Of a stretch of 64,000 nucleotides of DNA, positions 53,532-63,135 are shown one piece after another; position 1 is the first letter of the stretch, and each line of letters begins with the position of its first letter. The translations under genes were made by a program, and so were the position numbers. Location of the stretch: contig NZ_JACOFW010000007.1 of the NCBI RefSeq assembly GCF_014284305.1, forward strand, positions 1 through 64,000. Reading direction: 5' to 3'. The DNA is from Affinundibacterium seohonense. Its GTDB lineage: Bacteria > Pseudomonadota > Gammaproteobacteria > Burkholderiales > Burkholderiaceae_D. The notes beneath the pieces are model-generated. The model was not told the DNA's origin, made no database searches, and saw only the letters and a program-made list of their open reading frames with translations.

Positions 53532-54011
53532 ATGAGTAAATATACCTTAAGCATCAATGGTGCTACAAAGTCTGTCGATGTGGTTCCAGACACGCCCTTA
53601 CTATGGGCATTGCGTGATTCTCTGGAATTAAGTGGTACGAAATATGGATGTGGTGTGGGGCAATGTGGCGCTTGTATGGTGCAGATCAATGGCGTCCCGA
53701 CGCGTTCATGTATGACACCAGTGTCTAGTGTAGGACGTCAGAAAGTGACGACCATAGAAGGTCTTGATCCAAAAGCGGTACATCCACTGCAACAAGCTTG
53801 GCAAGAACTCGATGTGCCGCAATGTGGCTACTGTCAATCTGGGCAGATTATGAGTGCCGCTGCGCTGTTGAAAGATAATCCGAATCCTAGTGATGCCGAT
53901 ATTGATGCCGCGATGGGGGGTAACTTATGTCGCTGTGCGACCTACATGCGTATCCGTGCAGGCATTCATCGTGCCGCTGAAATCGCCCGTACTCAGAAAG
54001 GTAAAAAATGA
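53532..54011 (+). CDS. isoquinoline 1-oxidoreductase-type 2Fe-2S subunit
   Basis: 159 residues with GAGGAG upstream. Two [2Fe-2S] clusters: the plant-ferredoxin type ([20 protein letters not shown]...SCM) and the helical type ([18 protein letters not shown]...[14 protein letters not shown]). The protein has no signal of its own and is exported by hitching onto the Tat-targeted large subunit. It passes electrons from Moco to an acceptor. It overlaps the next gene by four bases. Confidence 0.93.
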   Translation: MSKYTLSINGATKSVDVVPDTPLLWALRDSLELSGTKYGCGVGQCGACMVQINGVPTRSCMTPVSSVGRQKVTTIEGLDPKAVHPLQQAWQELDVPQCGYCQSGQIMSAAALLKDNPNPSDADIDAAMGGNLCRCATYMRIRAGIHRAAEIARTQKGKK

Positions 54012-56263
54012 AAACATCAGATTTGGAATTAGCAAATTCTTCCCGTCGTGATTTTTTACAGCAGACTGGTACGGGGACCGGTGCCTTGGTGCTAGGCAGT
54101 TTTTGGAGTGCAGGTGCGAATGCCGAACAATCGGTGACGAAACCAACTGATGGCGCTTCTTTCACGCCAAGTGCATTGATCAAAATTGATGCGGATGGCA
54201 GCGTTACCTTAATTTCTAAGCAACCCGAAATCGGACAAGGCATTAAAACATCCTTGCCGATGGTCATCGCCGAAGAACTAGAAGTGAACTGGAAAGACGT
54301 CAAGATTGTACAGGGCGATTTGAATCCTGCTTATGGTGGGCAGTTTGCGGGTGGTTCTTTATCGACACCACTCAATTACGATGAATTCTTAAAACTTGGC
54401 GCATTAGCCCGCACCATGCTGATAGAGGCGGCAGCGCAAATTTGGAAAGTCGCTGCTGAAGAATGTCATGCAGAGAAGAGCAAAGTCTTTCACAAAGCGA
54501 GTAAGCGTCAGGCAAGCTACGCCAGTTTGGTCAGTAAAGCAGCGAGCTTGCCAGTGCCAGATGTAAAGACCGTCAAATTGAAAGACCCTGCTAAGTACAC
54601 CTTAATTGGTAGCCGTATTGGTGGCGTTGATAATGCCGCTATCGTGACAGGCAAACCTTTGTTCGGCATCGATGTGAAATTACCCGGCATGTTGTACGCG
54701 GTGTATGAAAAGTGTCCGGCTTTTGGTGGCAAAGTGGTTAGCGCCAATTTGGAAGCCATCAAGGCATTGCCTGGCGTGCGTGACGCGTTCATTATTGAGG
54801 GTACAGATAACTTGAACGGATTAATGCCAGGCGTGGCGATTATTGCGGAGTCGACTTGGGCGAGCTTTAGCGCGCGTAAGCAATTGAAAGTCGTGTGGGA
54901 CGAAGGCAAGGTCGTCAATGAAAGTTGGGATGACTTTGCTGCAAAAGCGGTGGCCGCATCTAAACAAGCTGGCGCGATTAATTTGCGCAAAGATGGCGAT
55001 GTGAACGCGGCTTTGGCCAGTGCTACGAAAACAGTTGAGGCAAGCTATAGCTATCCGTTTATTTCTCATGCCAGTATCGAACCACAAAACTGTACCGCTT
55101 GGTATAAGCCGGAGGACGGTAGTTTGGAAATGTGGGTGCCGACTCAGAATCCGGCAGCGGGTCAGACGATTGTCACCAATATTTTAAAAATCCCAAAAGA
55201 AAAAATCACTTTGCATATGACCCGTAGCGGTGGTGGTTTTGGTCGTCGTTTGAGCGCTGATTATGTGATTGAAGCCGCTGCAATCGCGATGAAAGTCAAA
55301 GCGCCAGTGAAGCTGACTTGGTCGCGTGAAGATGATATGCGTCATGACCATTATCGCGCGGGTGGTTTCCATTTCTTGCGTGGTGGTGTTGATGCAAAAG
55401 GTAAGCTTAGTGCTTGGCATAATCACTTTGTGACTTTTGCGAATCGTGTGACGCGCGATGGCAAGAGTGTGTTGCAACCAGGTAGTGGTGCTAGTTTATC
55501 TGGTGATGAGTTCCCAGGACGTTGGGTAGAAAATTGTTTATTAGAACAAACACCGATGGAAACAGGTGTACCAATGGGACCATGGCGTGCGCCGGGTAGC
55601 AATGTTTTTGCCTGGGTTTTCCATAGCTTTATTGATGAGTTAGCGCATGCAGCAGGTCGCGATCCGCTTGAATTCCGTTTGGAGATTCTTGGCGACAAAG
55701 ACATCATGCAAGGCACTGGCGAACGCGGGCAGCCCTATAACGTCACACGGATGCGCAATGTACTGAAGATGGTGGCTGAAAAATCAGGCTGGGGTAAGCG
55801 TAAATTGCCTCGTGGTCAGGGGCAGGGCATCGCTTTTCACTTTAGTCATCGTGGCTATATTGCAGAAGTTGCAGAAGTCACGGTTTCCAAAGATGGGCAA
55901 TTGAAAGTCGATCGTGTCGTCGTGGTTACTGATATCGGATCGCAAATTGTGAACATGAGCGGTGCGGAAAATCAGGTGCAAGGTTCAGTGATCGATGGGA
56001 TCAGTACCTTGATGTTTCCAGAGCTGGATATTCAGCGAGGTCGTATCGTGCAGGGTAATTTTGGCGAGTATGGTTTGTTACGTATGCCAGATTCCCCAAC
56101 CAAGATTGATGTACATTTCTTGAAGAGTAATTTCCCTGTGACGGGTCTCGGTGAACCAGCGTTCCCGCCATTGGCACCAGCGGTGTGCAATGCAATTTTT
56201 GCAGCAACAGGCAAGCGGGTTAGGCAGCTGCCATTGTCGCGCAATGATTTACGTTGGTCGTAA
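54008..56263 (+). CDS. molybdopterin-binding hydroxylase large subunit (IorB type, Tat-exported)
   Basis: 751 residues. The twin-arginine signal [11 protein letters not shown] sits at about 12-22, followed by a hydrophobic core. The xanthine-oxidase-family Moco domains follow: [40 protein letters not shown], and [14 protein letters not shown] ([15 protein letters not shown]). The C-terminal motif [31 protein letters not shown] carries the catalytic Glu region. IorAB enzymes hydroxylate N-heterocycles or oxidise aldehydes in the periplasm; substrate is unknown. No cytochrome c subunit or XdhC-type maturation factor is next to it. Moco itself is supplied by the moeA/moaDE genes at 18-20 kb. Confidence 0.93.
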   Translation: MKTSDLELANSSRRDFLQQTGTGTGALVLGSFWSAGANAEQSVTKPTDGASFTPSALIKIDADGSVTLISKQPEIGQGIKTSLPMVIAEELEVNWKDVKIVQGDLNPAYGGQFAGGSLSTPLNYDEFLKLGALARTMLIEAAAQIWKVAAEECHAEKSKVFHKASKRQASYASLVSKAASLPVPDVKTVKLKDPAKYTLIGSRIGGVDNAAIVTGKPLFGIDVKLPGMLYAVYEKCPAFGGKVVSANLEAIKALPGVRDAFIIEGTDNLNGLMPGVAIIAESTWASFSARKQLKVVWDEGKVVNESWDDFAAKAVAASKQAGAINLRKDGDVNAALASATKTVEASYSYPFISHASIEPQNCTAWYKPEDGSLEMWVPTQNPAAGQTIVTNILKIPKEKITLHMTRSGGGFGRRLSADYVIEAAAIAMKVKAPVKLTWSREDDMRHDHYRAGGFHFLRGGVDAKGKLSAWHNHFVTFANRVTRDGKSVLQPGSGASLSGDEFPGRWVENCLLEQTPMETGVPMGPWRAPGSNVFAWVFHSFIDELAHAAGRDPLEFRLEILGDKDIMQGTGERGQPYNVTRMRNVLKMVAEKSGWGKRKLPRGQGQGIAFHFSHRGYIAEVAEVTVSKDGQLKVDRVVVVTDIGSQIVNMSGAENQVQGSVIDGISTLMFPELDIQRGRIVQGNFGEYGLLRMPDSPTKIDVHFLKSNFPVTGLGEPAFPPLAPAVCNAIFAATGKRVRQLPLSRNDLRWS

Positions 56264-56281
56264 ATTCTCGACTTGATCAAT

Positions 56282-56318
56282 AAAAAACCCGGCATATCGA
56301 AAGATATGTCGGGTTTTG
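56282..56318. terminator. bidirectional terminator
   Basis: AAACCCGGCATATC pairs with GATATGTCGGGTTT (one wobble) across a GAAA tetraloop, between the convergent hydroxylase and phasin genes. Confidence 0.9.
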
Positions 56319-56337
56319 TTTACTGAGACGGATCTAT

Positions 56338-57129
56338 TTATTGACGAACGCGTTTCTTAGCGCCTGTTGCTTTACTGCTTTTCGCTTTAAATTCAGGCTG
56401 ACCGGCCGCGCCAGCAAAACCAGATTTAGGTGCAGGTTTCGCAGGTAAGCCGACGACGGCTGATTTTTTTACAGGAGATGCCGTTACTGCTGGCGGAGCA
56501 GTGTCTTTGACTTCGGCAACTTTTGCAGCTTCTGCGCTGGCGATTTTTTCGGTAGGTTTCACTTTGCGGACCTTTGGTGTTGGCGCTTGGCTGCTGACTT
56601 CAGTGATCTCCACTGTCTCTACCGTACTGATGTCTGCTTTTGCCGTGCTAGTTTTTCGTTTTGCCCTAATTGGCTTCGGTGCTGCTGGTATGTCGACAGT
56701 GTTGATATCTTTGATGAGGATTTGCGGCTCGACTGGCGACGGGGTAATTTGATCGCTGGTCTCCGTTGTGCCAACTTCGATAATGCTTTCTACTATCATA
56801 GGTGAAATTGTCTGACCTAAGGCAACAATTTTTTCTTGGATTTGCTGTTGCAAGGCAAATACGGCGTGTACATATTGCTGTGCTTGTGCGGCATAGGCGC
56901 GCGCTTGGCTTGAGGTGCGTGTAAAGAATTCTTGTGGATCTTTGAGTTGCGTTAAATCTGCACAATACTGATTCCAATTTTCCCAGCTGGTTTGCAAAGT
57001 CTGCGCTTGAAGCTCAGAAGCGCGATCGAATTCTTCACTGAGCGATTGGGTCAGATGTTGGTAAGCGATTAACTGCTTTTCCAGGTCTGGTAATGGTTTG
57101 TTAGTGAGCTGATGTGAGACGAAAATCAT
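56338..57129 (-). CDS. phasin-family PHA granule-associated protein
   Basis: 263 residues with a perfect AAGGAGGT site eight bases before the ATG. The N-terminal half is helical and fits phasins (LEKQLIAYQHLTQSLSEEFDRASELQAQTLQTSWENW...FFTRTSSQARAYAAQAQQYVHAVF). The C-terminal half is a long Ala/Lys/Pro/Thr-rich tail resembling histone-like PhaF tails that bind DNA. It would coat polyhydroxyalkanoate granules and may tether them to the nucleoid. No phaC is in the window. Confidence 0.75.
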   Translation of the reverse strand: MIFVSHQLTNKPLPDLEKQLIAYQHLTQSLSEEFDRASELQAQTLQTSWENWNQYCADLTQLKDPQEFFTRTSSQARAYAAQAQQYVHAVFALQQQIQEKIVALGQTISPMIVESIIEVGTTETSDQITPSPVEPQILIKDINTVDIPAAPKPIRAKRKTSTAKADISTVETVEITEVSSQAPTPKVRKVKPTEKIASAEAAKVAEVKDTAPPAVTASPVKKSAVVGLPAKPAPKSGFAGAAGQPEFKAKSSKATGAKKRVRQ

Positions 57130-57366
57130 GTTACCTCCTTCGGGGTTGATTGTTGGCTGTGCTGATTTCGAATTGCCTCAACGATAGAATTTATACGGCA
57201 TTGCAGCAATTTTTGAATTGTAAGCTGAGAATGCGTAAATGGCGAGTTTTCTTAGATATTATTGCTGCTCTGCGATATTCGAATTTAAGAATCCTATTTC
57301 GCGCCGGATAAAAAGGGTTTTGCCAGTAAAATGGCAGTTTGAATTAACATTCAGGGTGACCGTGGC

Positions 57367-57726
57367 ATGCGAGAAAACCAACAAAACTTACAAGATATCC
57401 GAGAACAATTACGGCGCTTTGCTATGGAGCGGGATTGGCAACAATTTCATACACCTAAGAATTTGGCGACGGCATTATCAGTCGAGGCTGCGGAGCTGTT
57501 GGAACCATTTCAATGGTTGAAAACCGGGGAAATGAGTGAGCTCAATCCCACGGCGCTGGCGGCGATTCGATATGAAATGGCTGATGTTTTGAATTATCTG
57601 ATCATGTTGGCAGATAGTTTGGATGTTGACCTGATCGCCGCGGCACAAGAAAAAATTCAACTTAATGCGCAAAAATATCCAGTCGATGCCGCTCGTGGTA
57701 ATGCACAAAAATACACCCAGTTATAG
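57367..57726 (+). CDS. MazG-like nucleotide pyrophosphohydrolase
   Basis: 119 residues with AGGGTGA upstream. All-alpha NTP pyrophosphatase fold: RDWQQFHTPKNLATALSVEAAELLEPFQW holds the EEAAE-like metal motif, and EMADVLNYLIMLADSLDVDL holds the second acidic set. It resembles RS21-C6/DCTPP1 house-cleaning enzymes that hydrolyse non-canonical dNTPs. It lies 17 bases before the cupin gene; the two may be co-transcribed. Confidence 0.9.
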   Translation: MRENQQNLQDIREQLRRFAMERDWQQFHTPKNLATALSVEAAELLEPFQWLKTGEMSELNPTALAAIRYEMADVLNYLIMLADSLDVDLIAAAQEKIQLNAQKYPVDAARGNAQKYTQL

Positions 57727-57743
57727 AGGACGAAATCAGTATC

Positions 57744-58229
57744 ATGAGCCAACCACAAGTGATCGATCAGCAAATGCTGCAAGACCTGTCAGCGCAGGCG
57801 AGAGTGAATCCACGCTTGCGTAAAAATTTGAATTTTCATACAAGCAACGAAGCGCACTGTCATCGCCTGTTGAATGCGTTAGAACCTGGTACGTATGTCC
57901 AGCCACATTGCCATCTGTCTGTAGAAAAGGATGAAACCTTATTCGTCATTAGTGGAAAGATTGGTGTTTTAATTTTTGATGCGACTGGGGTAGTGCTGCA
58001 TACTTGCATATTGGCCGCATCTAGCGACAAAATGGGGATACATATTCCCCTAGGATGCTTTCATAGCATGGTTGCATTAGCACCGGGGTCGGTATTTTTC
58101 GAAGCGAAAGCAGGTCCTTATGTCGCGATTACTGAGCTCGAGCGCGCATCATGGGCTCCAGCAGAAAATGATCCCGCCGCGCCTGCTTATTTGCAGCTTA
58201 TGCTGGGGTATTTTTCCGCATCAGAGTAG
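57744..58229 (+). CDS. WbuC-family cupin
   Basis: 161 residues. Matches the WbuC cupin pattern: RLRKNLNFHTSNEAHCHRLLNALEPGTYVQPHCHLSVEKDETLFVISG, then HIPLGCFHSMVALAPGSVFFEAKAGPY. The His pair and Glu form the cupin metal site. WbuC homologues usually occur in O-antigen gene clusters, but no such cluster is visible here. The stop overlaps the convergent gene by nine bases. Confidence 0.85.
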   Translation: MSQPQVIDQQMLQDLSAQARVNPRLRKNLNFHTSNEAHCHRLLNALEPGTYVQPHCHLSVEKDETLFVISGKIGVLIFDATGVVLHTCILAASSDKMGIHIPLGCFHSMVALAPGSVFFEAKAGPYVAITELERASWAPAENDPAAPAYLQLMLGYFSASE

Positions 58230-58652
58230 CTTAGTTCTGGCGATAAACTCGGTATGCGGATACTCATCTGCGCTGATCGCAAAGCCTTTGTGACTGAGCC
58301 AAACGCAAGCTTGATCCAGACTGGAGAAATAGCCGACTCGTTCTTCGCTGTATTGACCTGTTTGTGCTTGATGAATTTTTTTCTTTAGCTCGCTCGACAC
58401 CACAATCGCCAATGCCTGACAATTATGGGCAAAGGCCCACTCACGCATATTCGGGAGAAGTTGCAAACTGCTCGCACTAGACATTTCCCAATTCTCTGCA
58501 TTCGTCAGACCTACCCATGGTGCTTGGATTGGGGCTTTTTCTTGTGTTTCTTTAAATACAGCGAGCGTTCCATCTTCGTTGAAGACGCCCGCTGTACTTC
58601 GTATCAGTATTTGCCGGATGACGCTGATTTCCCACTCACCATGTATTTTCAT
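58221..58652 (-). CDS. hypothetical protein
   Basis: 143 residues, alternating beta/alpha pattern (WEISVIRQILIRSTAGVFNEDG, ALAIVVSSELKKKIHQ, YFSSLDQACVWLSHKGF) that recalls STAS/SpoIIAA-like folds, without decisive motifs. The ATG lies six bases after the methyltransferase stop, so it is the second gene of that unit. Function unknown. Confidence 0.6.
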   Translation of the reverse strand: MKIHGEWEISVIRQILIRSTAGVFNEDGTLAVFKETQEKAPIQAPWVGLTNAENWEMSSASSLQLLPNMREWAFAHNCQALAIVVSSELKKKIHQAQTGQYSEERVGYFSSLDQACVWLSHKGFAISADEYPHTEFIARTKLL

Positions 58653-58658
58653 AGTGGA

Positions 58659-59294
58659 TTAAATACCTTGAGGAGTTTTCTGATATCGCCCAGACTGCTG
58701 AATTTCTTGTTCAGGTAATTTACGAAGGATAATTTCGATTCCAGCTTCCGCTACTGGTGTCAGGGTTTGATCAAAGCGCCCCAGCTGATATCGATAAGTC
58801 GCATCCAATAACTCTAGCTTGACGACTTGCGCCACATCTGAAAATGCCGCTAGAAATTCTAATAGGTTGATGGATTTCGCTGACCAGCTTTTTTGCTTAT
58901 GGATGGTGAATGTCCATTTATGGTCACTATTGAAACTGGATGGAAATTGACCTTGTTCATACAAATCTTCATCTGGAATGGTGATAATCATATGACCACC
59001 AGCTTGAAGTACGCGCAACCAGTGGTGGAATGCTATCTTAGGATCGACCATGTGTTCCAGACAATGGCTGGAATGGACGAAATTAAGACTTTGGTCCGCA
59101 ATGCTTGCCAGATACTGTGCATCACCGTCTGGCATGTCCCAGTTTTTCACCTGTTTCATCAAGGGAAATTGTTCTGCATATTGGCTAACTGGATCTGGTC
59201 CACAGCCGATGTCGATACCGTTACCGACGAAATAGCGCGTGGCGAATCGACTGTCGTGTAGGCGTCGGGAGAGTGCCTTACTGGCTTCATGCAT
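58659..59294 (-). CDS. class I SAM-dependent methyltransferase
   Basis: 211 residues from the ATG at 59294 (GAGG about seven bases upstream). Motif I GIDIGCGPDP, then FVHSSHCLEHMVDPKIAFHHWLRVLQAGGHMIITIPDEDLYEQG, is typical of small-molecule or sugar methyltransferases of the UbiE-like group. The substrate is unknown. It is the first gene of a two-gene unit with the hypothetical protein downstream. Confidence 0.85.
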   Translation of the reverse strand: MHEASKALSRRLHDSRFATRYFVGNGIDIGCGPDPVSQYAEQFPLMKQVKNWDMPDGDAQYLASIADQSLNFVHSSHCLEHMVDPKIAFHHWLRVLQAGGHMIITIPDEDLYEQGQFPSSFNSDHKWTFTIHKQKSWSAKSINLLEFLAAFSDVAQVVKLELLDATYRYQLGRFDQTLTPVAEAGIEIILRKLPEQEIQQSGRYQKTPQGI

Positions 59295-59459
59295 GGTAAA
59301 CCTCACATTAATAGCATCGCTGCAAATAAGAGAAATATTACACGATGCCAAGTGAAAAAATCGGAATCACGCATTGAAAAACATCACACCTGTGTTCGCC
59401 ATGATCATTTTTCAAGAGGGTAAGTTCTGCATGTCTTGATTAATAAAAAAGTATAGTGT

Positions 59460-59507
59460 CTCAGTACCAGTTGGTGTGTCGAGAACAACCTCGTAAAACC
59501 TACTGAG
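59460..59507 (+). promoter_or_regulatory. structured leader of the outer-membrane protein gene
   Basis: CTCAGTA (59460-59466) pairs with TACTGAG (59501-59507), enclosing a small CGAG/CTCG hairpin (59480-59493). TATAGT at 59452-59457 could be the -10. The long leader (about 150 bases) and stem suggest post-transcriptional control. Confidence 0.4.
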
Positions 59508-59614
59508 GATTTTCAAAGACTCTGATTAGACTCGCTTCCATGTTGTGCACCACGATTAATAGCGGTGCATACATTGAACTGAGGTTCATTTCTTTTCTTA
59601 ATTTAGAGGTCTAT

Positions 59615-60193
59615 ATGTTGAAGAAAAATTTGTTGGTATCCCTGATTATGGTTGCGGGTTTAGCAGTTGGCGCATCAGCGTCGGCGCAAGTCTATGTTGG
59701 CGGAACTGTTGGTCAGTCAAAATGGAACGTCGATTGCAAAGAAGCGGGCGTTACCTGTGATAAGTCCACTAATGCTTATAAATTAATCGGTGGCTATAAC
59801 ATCGATAAAAACTTTGCCTTAGAAGCGAGTTACTTCTCTTTGGGTAAGATGCAAGCGAACGCCAAGATCGGCACTGTGAATGCTAGTGCAGAAGCCAAAG
59901 GAACAGGCTTTGAATTGGCTGGTGTTTTGAAGCATGACTTCGAAAATGGCTTCGGCGGTTTTGCAAAAGCAGGTATCGCTCGCGTTAAAGCGGATACAAC
60001 AGCGAATGTGCCAACTGTGTTTAAGTTGTCAAATGACACCACGTCGACACAACCTGTTTTGGGCTTGGGTGTAACGTATGCCGTGAGTAAAGAAATCGCT
60101 CTGCGTGGTGAAATCGAATCTCGTCGTATAAAAATTGGCGATGATAAGAACACGGTGAATACGATCTCAGTTGGTTTGCAATACGCGTTTTAA
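59615..60193 (+). CDS. small outer-membrane beta-barrel (OmpA/OmpX-like)
   Basis: 192 residues from the ATG at 59615 (AGAGG six bases upstream). Signal peptide ends SASAQ (about 24). Alternating strands YVGGTVGQSKW, AYKLIGGYNIDKNFALEASYFSLG, GFELAGVLKHDFENGFGGFAKAGIARV, QPVLGLGVTYAVSKEIALRGEIES, ending in a terminal Phe (VGLQYAF) for BAM assembly. About eight strands, no periplasmic peptidoglycan-binding domain. A strong terminator follows. Confidence 0.9.
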   Translation: MLKKNLLVSLIMVAGLAVGASASAQVYVGGTVGQSKWNVDCKEAGVTCDKSTNAYKLIGGYNIDKNFALEASYFSLGKMQANAKIGTVNASAEAKGTGFELAGVLKHDFENGFGGFAKAGIARVKADTTANVPTVFKLSNDTTSTQPVLGLGVTYAVSKEIALRGEIESRRIKIGDDKNTVNTISVGLQYAF

Positions 60194-60278
60194 ACTGAGA
60201 TTCTTTCAATTGTCGTAAATAGATCTTACCGGTCAATCGCGTAGTTAAGCTCATCAATAAGCGTACAACTAGGCACAT

Positions 60279-60320
60279 AAAAAACGCGCAATCAATGTAT
60301 GTTGATTGCGCGTTTTTTTT
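60279..60320. terminator. strong bidirectional terminator
   Basis: AAAACGCGCAATCAA pairs perfectly with TTGATTGCGCGTTTT across a 6-base loop, with A- and T-runs on both sides, between convergent genes. Confidence 0.95.
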
Positions 60321-60328
60321 TCGGTGAT

Positions 60329-60817
60329 TTAGTCGATTCGGGCAAAGTCTTGTTGTAACCACTTCAAAGCTGAGGTTTGATTCAATTTGAAATCAGGTCT
60401 CACTTTGATTCGGGCAAGTTGTTCGCCGTTGGCGTCAAATGCACTGAGATAAGCGTGTGGGTCGTCTTCATCCGGAATGATTTGCAAACTAATTTTATAG
60501 TCAGCATCATCACCATTTAGCATCAAACTTTTATTCAAACTGGCATGCAATTGTTGCTCATGGCGACGTACGAATTCACTCGCTGTTTTGACTAGGGTAT
60601 TGAATGCGTTGTGATCTAGTGGCTTAGGATTTTTTTTGTCACGCCCCATAGTCCATGGACCGATCAGGGCTGCTTCTGCTTCGCCATCTTTGTACATCGC
60701 GACCGCCCAGCCATCATCGTCGTCATTTTTGATTACGCGCGCGGTCCAGCCTTTGGCTTGCCAAACGCGGGCTTCTTGAATCAAGGTATCTTCATCAGAT
60801 GGAGTTAGTTCAGACAT
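60329..60817 (-). CDS. conserved-type hypothetical protein
   Basis: 162 residues, no signal. Two similar alpha/beta halves appear: ARVIKNDDDDGWAVAMYKDG (about 26-45) and DPHAYLSAFDANGEQLARIKVRPDF (about 118-142). It lies 11 bases after the cupin-like gene on the same strand, so they probably share a transcript. Function unknown. Confidence 0.65.
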   Translation of the reverse strand: MSELTPSDEDTLIQEARVWQAKGWTARVIKNDDDDGWAVAMYKDGEAEAALIGPWTMGRDKKNPKPLDHNAFNTLVKTASEFVRRHEQQLHASLNKSLMLNGDDADYKISLQIIPDEDDPHAYLSAFDANGEQLARIKVRPDFKLNQTSALKWLQQDFARID

Positions 60818-60828
60818 GCGATTTCTTT

Positions 60829-61146
60829 TTATTTGTTCGATGTTGTACTAAACACTTTGACGATACTCACGCCTTCGCTACCTGTGTTGCATGTATAAGC
60901 GCCGTCTTTTAATTGTATGAATTGTTCGGCATCCAAATCCACTGCCTGGCCGTTCACCGTCAGTGCGCAACTACCAGTTAATACATACAAGCGAAAACTA
61001 TGGGATGCCTTGATCGTAATGCTTTGGTTCGCTTCATAAGTATTGCTGTAGAACTTGAAATTTTCTGATGGACGATGTTGCTGGCGCACGCCGATTTCCG
61101 AAATAGTGCTGTCTGCGATGGTAGACCAGGATTGAACTTGTGACAT
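60829..61146 (-). CDS. small cupin-like protein
   Basis: 105 residues with AAGGA five bases upstream. A short beta-barrel pattern (ITIKASHSFRLYVLTGSCALTVNGQAVDLDAEQFIQLKDGAYTCN) fits a cupin/RmlC-type domain, but the metal-binding His residues are missing. Role unknown; co-transcribed with the following hypothetical gene. Confidence 0.55.
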   Translation of the reverse strand: MSQVQSWSTIADSTISEIGVRQQHRPSENFKFYSNTYEANQSITIKASHSFRLYVLTGSCALTVNGQAVDLDAEQFIQLKDGAYTCNTGSEGVSIVKVFSTTSNK

Positions 61147-61378
61147 GGGATTCCTTGAAAATGAGATAGAAGCCGCACAGCTTAGTGCTGGAATGCGGGC
61201 GAATTCTGAATGCTGGGAAGTGATAAGAACAACGAAGTGCTTAGAAGTCTGCGCGACAGAAGAGGTAATAGTATACGTGAAATCAGCAATTTCTTTATGA
61301 GTTTGCTGAATGAGCCTTGCAGGTTTGCTAATCGCTTACCCTTCTGAGCCTTGGGTAAGCGATTGATTTGTTTGCGAA

Positions 61379-62893
61379 TTACGCGGCGAACCAGCTAGCC
61401 ACCATGCTTGCTTCGACTGATTTGGCTTCCTTGTGCAGAAATTCGTTGGTCGCGCAATCATAGCGATAGGCTGTTGCCCATTCTTGATGATGCGCAGCTA
61501 ACTCTTTGATGCTAGTACAAACATAAGTAATTTCAGCATTCGTCGTCGTCGGATGAATCGACATACGTATCCAACCCGGTTTGCTGGTTAGATCACCAGA
61601 GCTGATTTGGTCGGTCAGCTTATGTGAAGTTTCTTGATCTACATTGAGCAAGTAATGTCCGTAAGTACCAGCACAGCTGCAGCCACCACGGGTTTGGATG
61701 CCGAAACGATCATTGAGTAACTTCACGCCAAGATTGAAATGCAAATCTTGAATGAAGAAAGAGATGACACCCAGACGATTTTGATGCTGTGGTGCGAGTA
61801 TGGCTAAATTAGGAATTTGACCAAGTTCGGCAAATACATAATCAGTGATTTCCTTTTCACGTGCCAAGATATTAGCGATACCCATTTGCTCTTTGAGCTG
61901 GATCGCCAACGCTGTTTTGATGACCTGTAAGAAACCGGGCGTACCACCATCTTCACGGCTTTCAATATTGTCGATGTATTGGTGTTCACCCCAAGGATTC
62001 GTCCATGTCACCGTGCCGCCACCTGGGCAATCTGGCACCATGTTTCGATAGAGTTTTTTATTAAATACCAAAACGCCCGAAGTACCAGGGCCACCTAAGA
62101 ATTTATGGGGTGAGAAAAAGATTGCATCCAGATAGCATTCAGGATCAGCTGGATGCATATTGATTTCGACATAAGGTCCAGAGCAAGCAAAATCAACAAA
62201 GCATAAGCCATTGTTTTGATGCATCAATTTAGCGACTTCGTAGTAGGGTGTTTTAATACCCGTCACGTTAGAGCACGACGTAATCGAAGCGATTTTCATC
62301 GGACGGTCTTGATATTTGAGCAGTAAGGTTTTCAAGTTGTCGACGCAAAACAAGCCATTCTCATCAGCTGGAATGACTTCCACATCAGCGATGGTTTCCA
62401 ACCATGATGTTTGGTTGGAATGGTGTTCCATATGCGAGATAAAAACGACAGGGCGTTTGTCTTTAGGCAGTGAAAAATACTCTTTCAGTGACTCTGGTAC
62501 TTTGAGTCCCAAGATACGTTGAAACTTATTCACGACACCTGTCATGCCGGTGCCATCATTAATCAACACATCGTTGTCATCCGCATTCACATGTTTTTTG
62601 ATAATGTGTTTGGCTTCGTGATAGGCCAAGGTCATGGCAGTGCCAGAAATGGTCGTTTCAGTGTGGGTGTTGGCGACAAATGGACCAAACACGTTCATCA
62701 ACTTTTCTTCGATAGGGCGATATAGGCGCCCGCTGGCTGTCCAATCGGTATAAATAATATTTTTAGTACCGTAGGGCGATTCAAATTGCTGATCGATGCC
62801 GATGATTTGCTCTCTGAATGGCGCGAAGTGTTTCTCAAGTGCGCTCAGAGTGCTAATTGAGATTGAAGAAGATGAAGTTGCTGCATTATCCAT
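61379..62893 (-). CDS. class V aminotransferase-fold PLP enzyme (cysteine-desulfurase-like)
   Basis: 504 residues, about 100 more than SufS/IscS. TDWTASGRLYRPIEE and NDGTGMTGVVNKF open the fold; ASCSNVTGIKTPYYEVAKLMHQNNGLCFVDFACSGPYVEI carries the cofactor Asp. The PLP lysine lies in FFSPHKFLGGPGTSGVLVF. GGCSCAGTYGHYLL provides a Cys in the position of the SufS sulfur-accepting loop. It may mobilise sulfur from cysteine or a related compound. The YeeE/YedE sulfur-transport genes lie 240 bases upstream. The specific reaction is unassigned. Confidence 0.85.
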   Translation of the reverse strand: MDNAATSSSSISISTLSALEKHFAPFREQIIGIDQQFESPYGTKNIIYTDWTASGRLYRPIEEKLMNVFGPFVANTHTETTISGTAMTLAYHEAKHIIKKHVNADDNDVLINDGTGMTGVVNKFQRILGLKVPESLKEYFSLPKDKRPVVFISHMEHHSNQTSWLETIADVEVIPADENGLFCVDNLKTLLLKYQDRPMKIASITSCSNVTGIKTPYYEVAKLMHQNNGLCFVDFACSGPYVEINMHPADPECYLDAIFFSPHKFLGGPGTSGVLVFNKKLYRNMVPDCPGGGTVTWTNPWGEHQYIDNIESREDGGTPGFLQVIKTALAIQLKEQMGIANILAREKEITDYVFAELGQIPNLAILAPQHQNRLGVISFFIQDLHFNLGVKLLNDRFGIQTRGGCSCAGTYGHYLLNVDQETSHKLTDQISSGDLTSKPGWIRMSIHPTTTNAEITYVCTSIKELAAHHQEWATAYRYDCATNEFLHKEAKSVEASMVASWFAA

Positions 62894-63022
62894 TGCGATG
62901 TTTCTCTTGATGAAGAAGCGATGTCGAAAAGCACGATGTTAACATAGGCTTATGCCGACAGGGAATTTACAAATTACGAGAAAGTCTATGGATATTTACG
63001 CAAAAGTTACATCTTTGCATAC

Positions 63023-63074
63023 AAAAAAGCCTCGTTTTTGTTTTCTTGGGTGAAAATCAAACGAGGCATTTTTA
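63023..63074 (-). terminator. terminator after YeeE/YedE genes
   Basis: GCCTCGTTT (63029-63037) pairs with AAACGAGGC (63059-63067) with flanking A- and T-runs; loop of about 21 bases. It separates the transporter pair from the aminotransferase gene. Confidence 0.7.
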
Positions 63075-63135
63075 TTTGCGATACATTATTTTGATGTGTT
63101 TGTTTATTCGATGCAGCTAAGCTGTTAGAAAAAAA

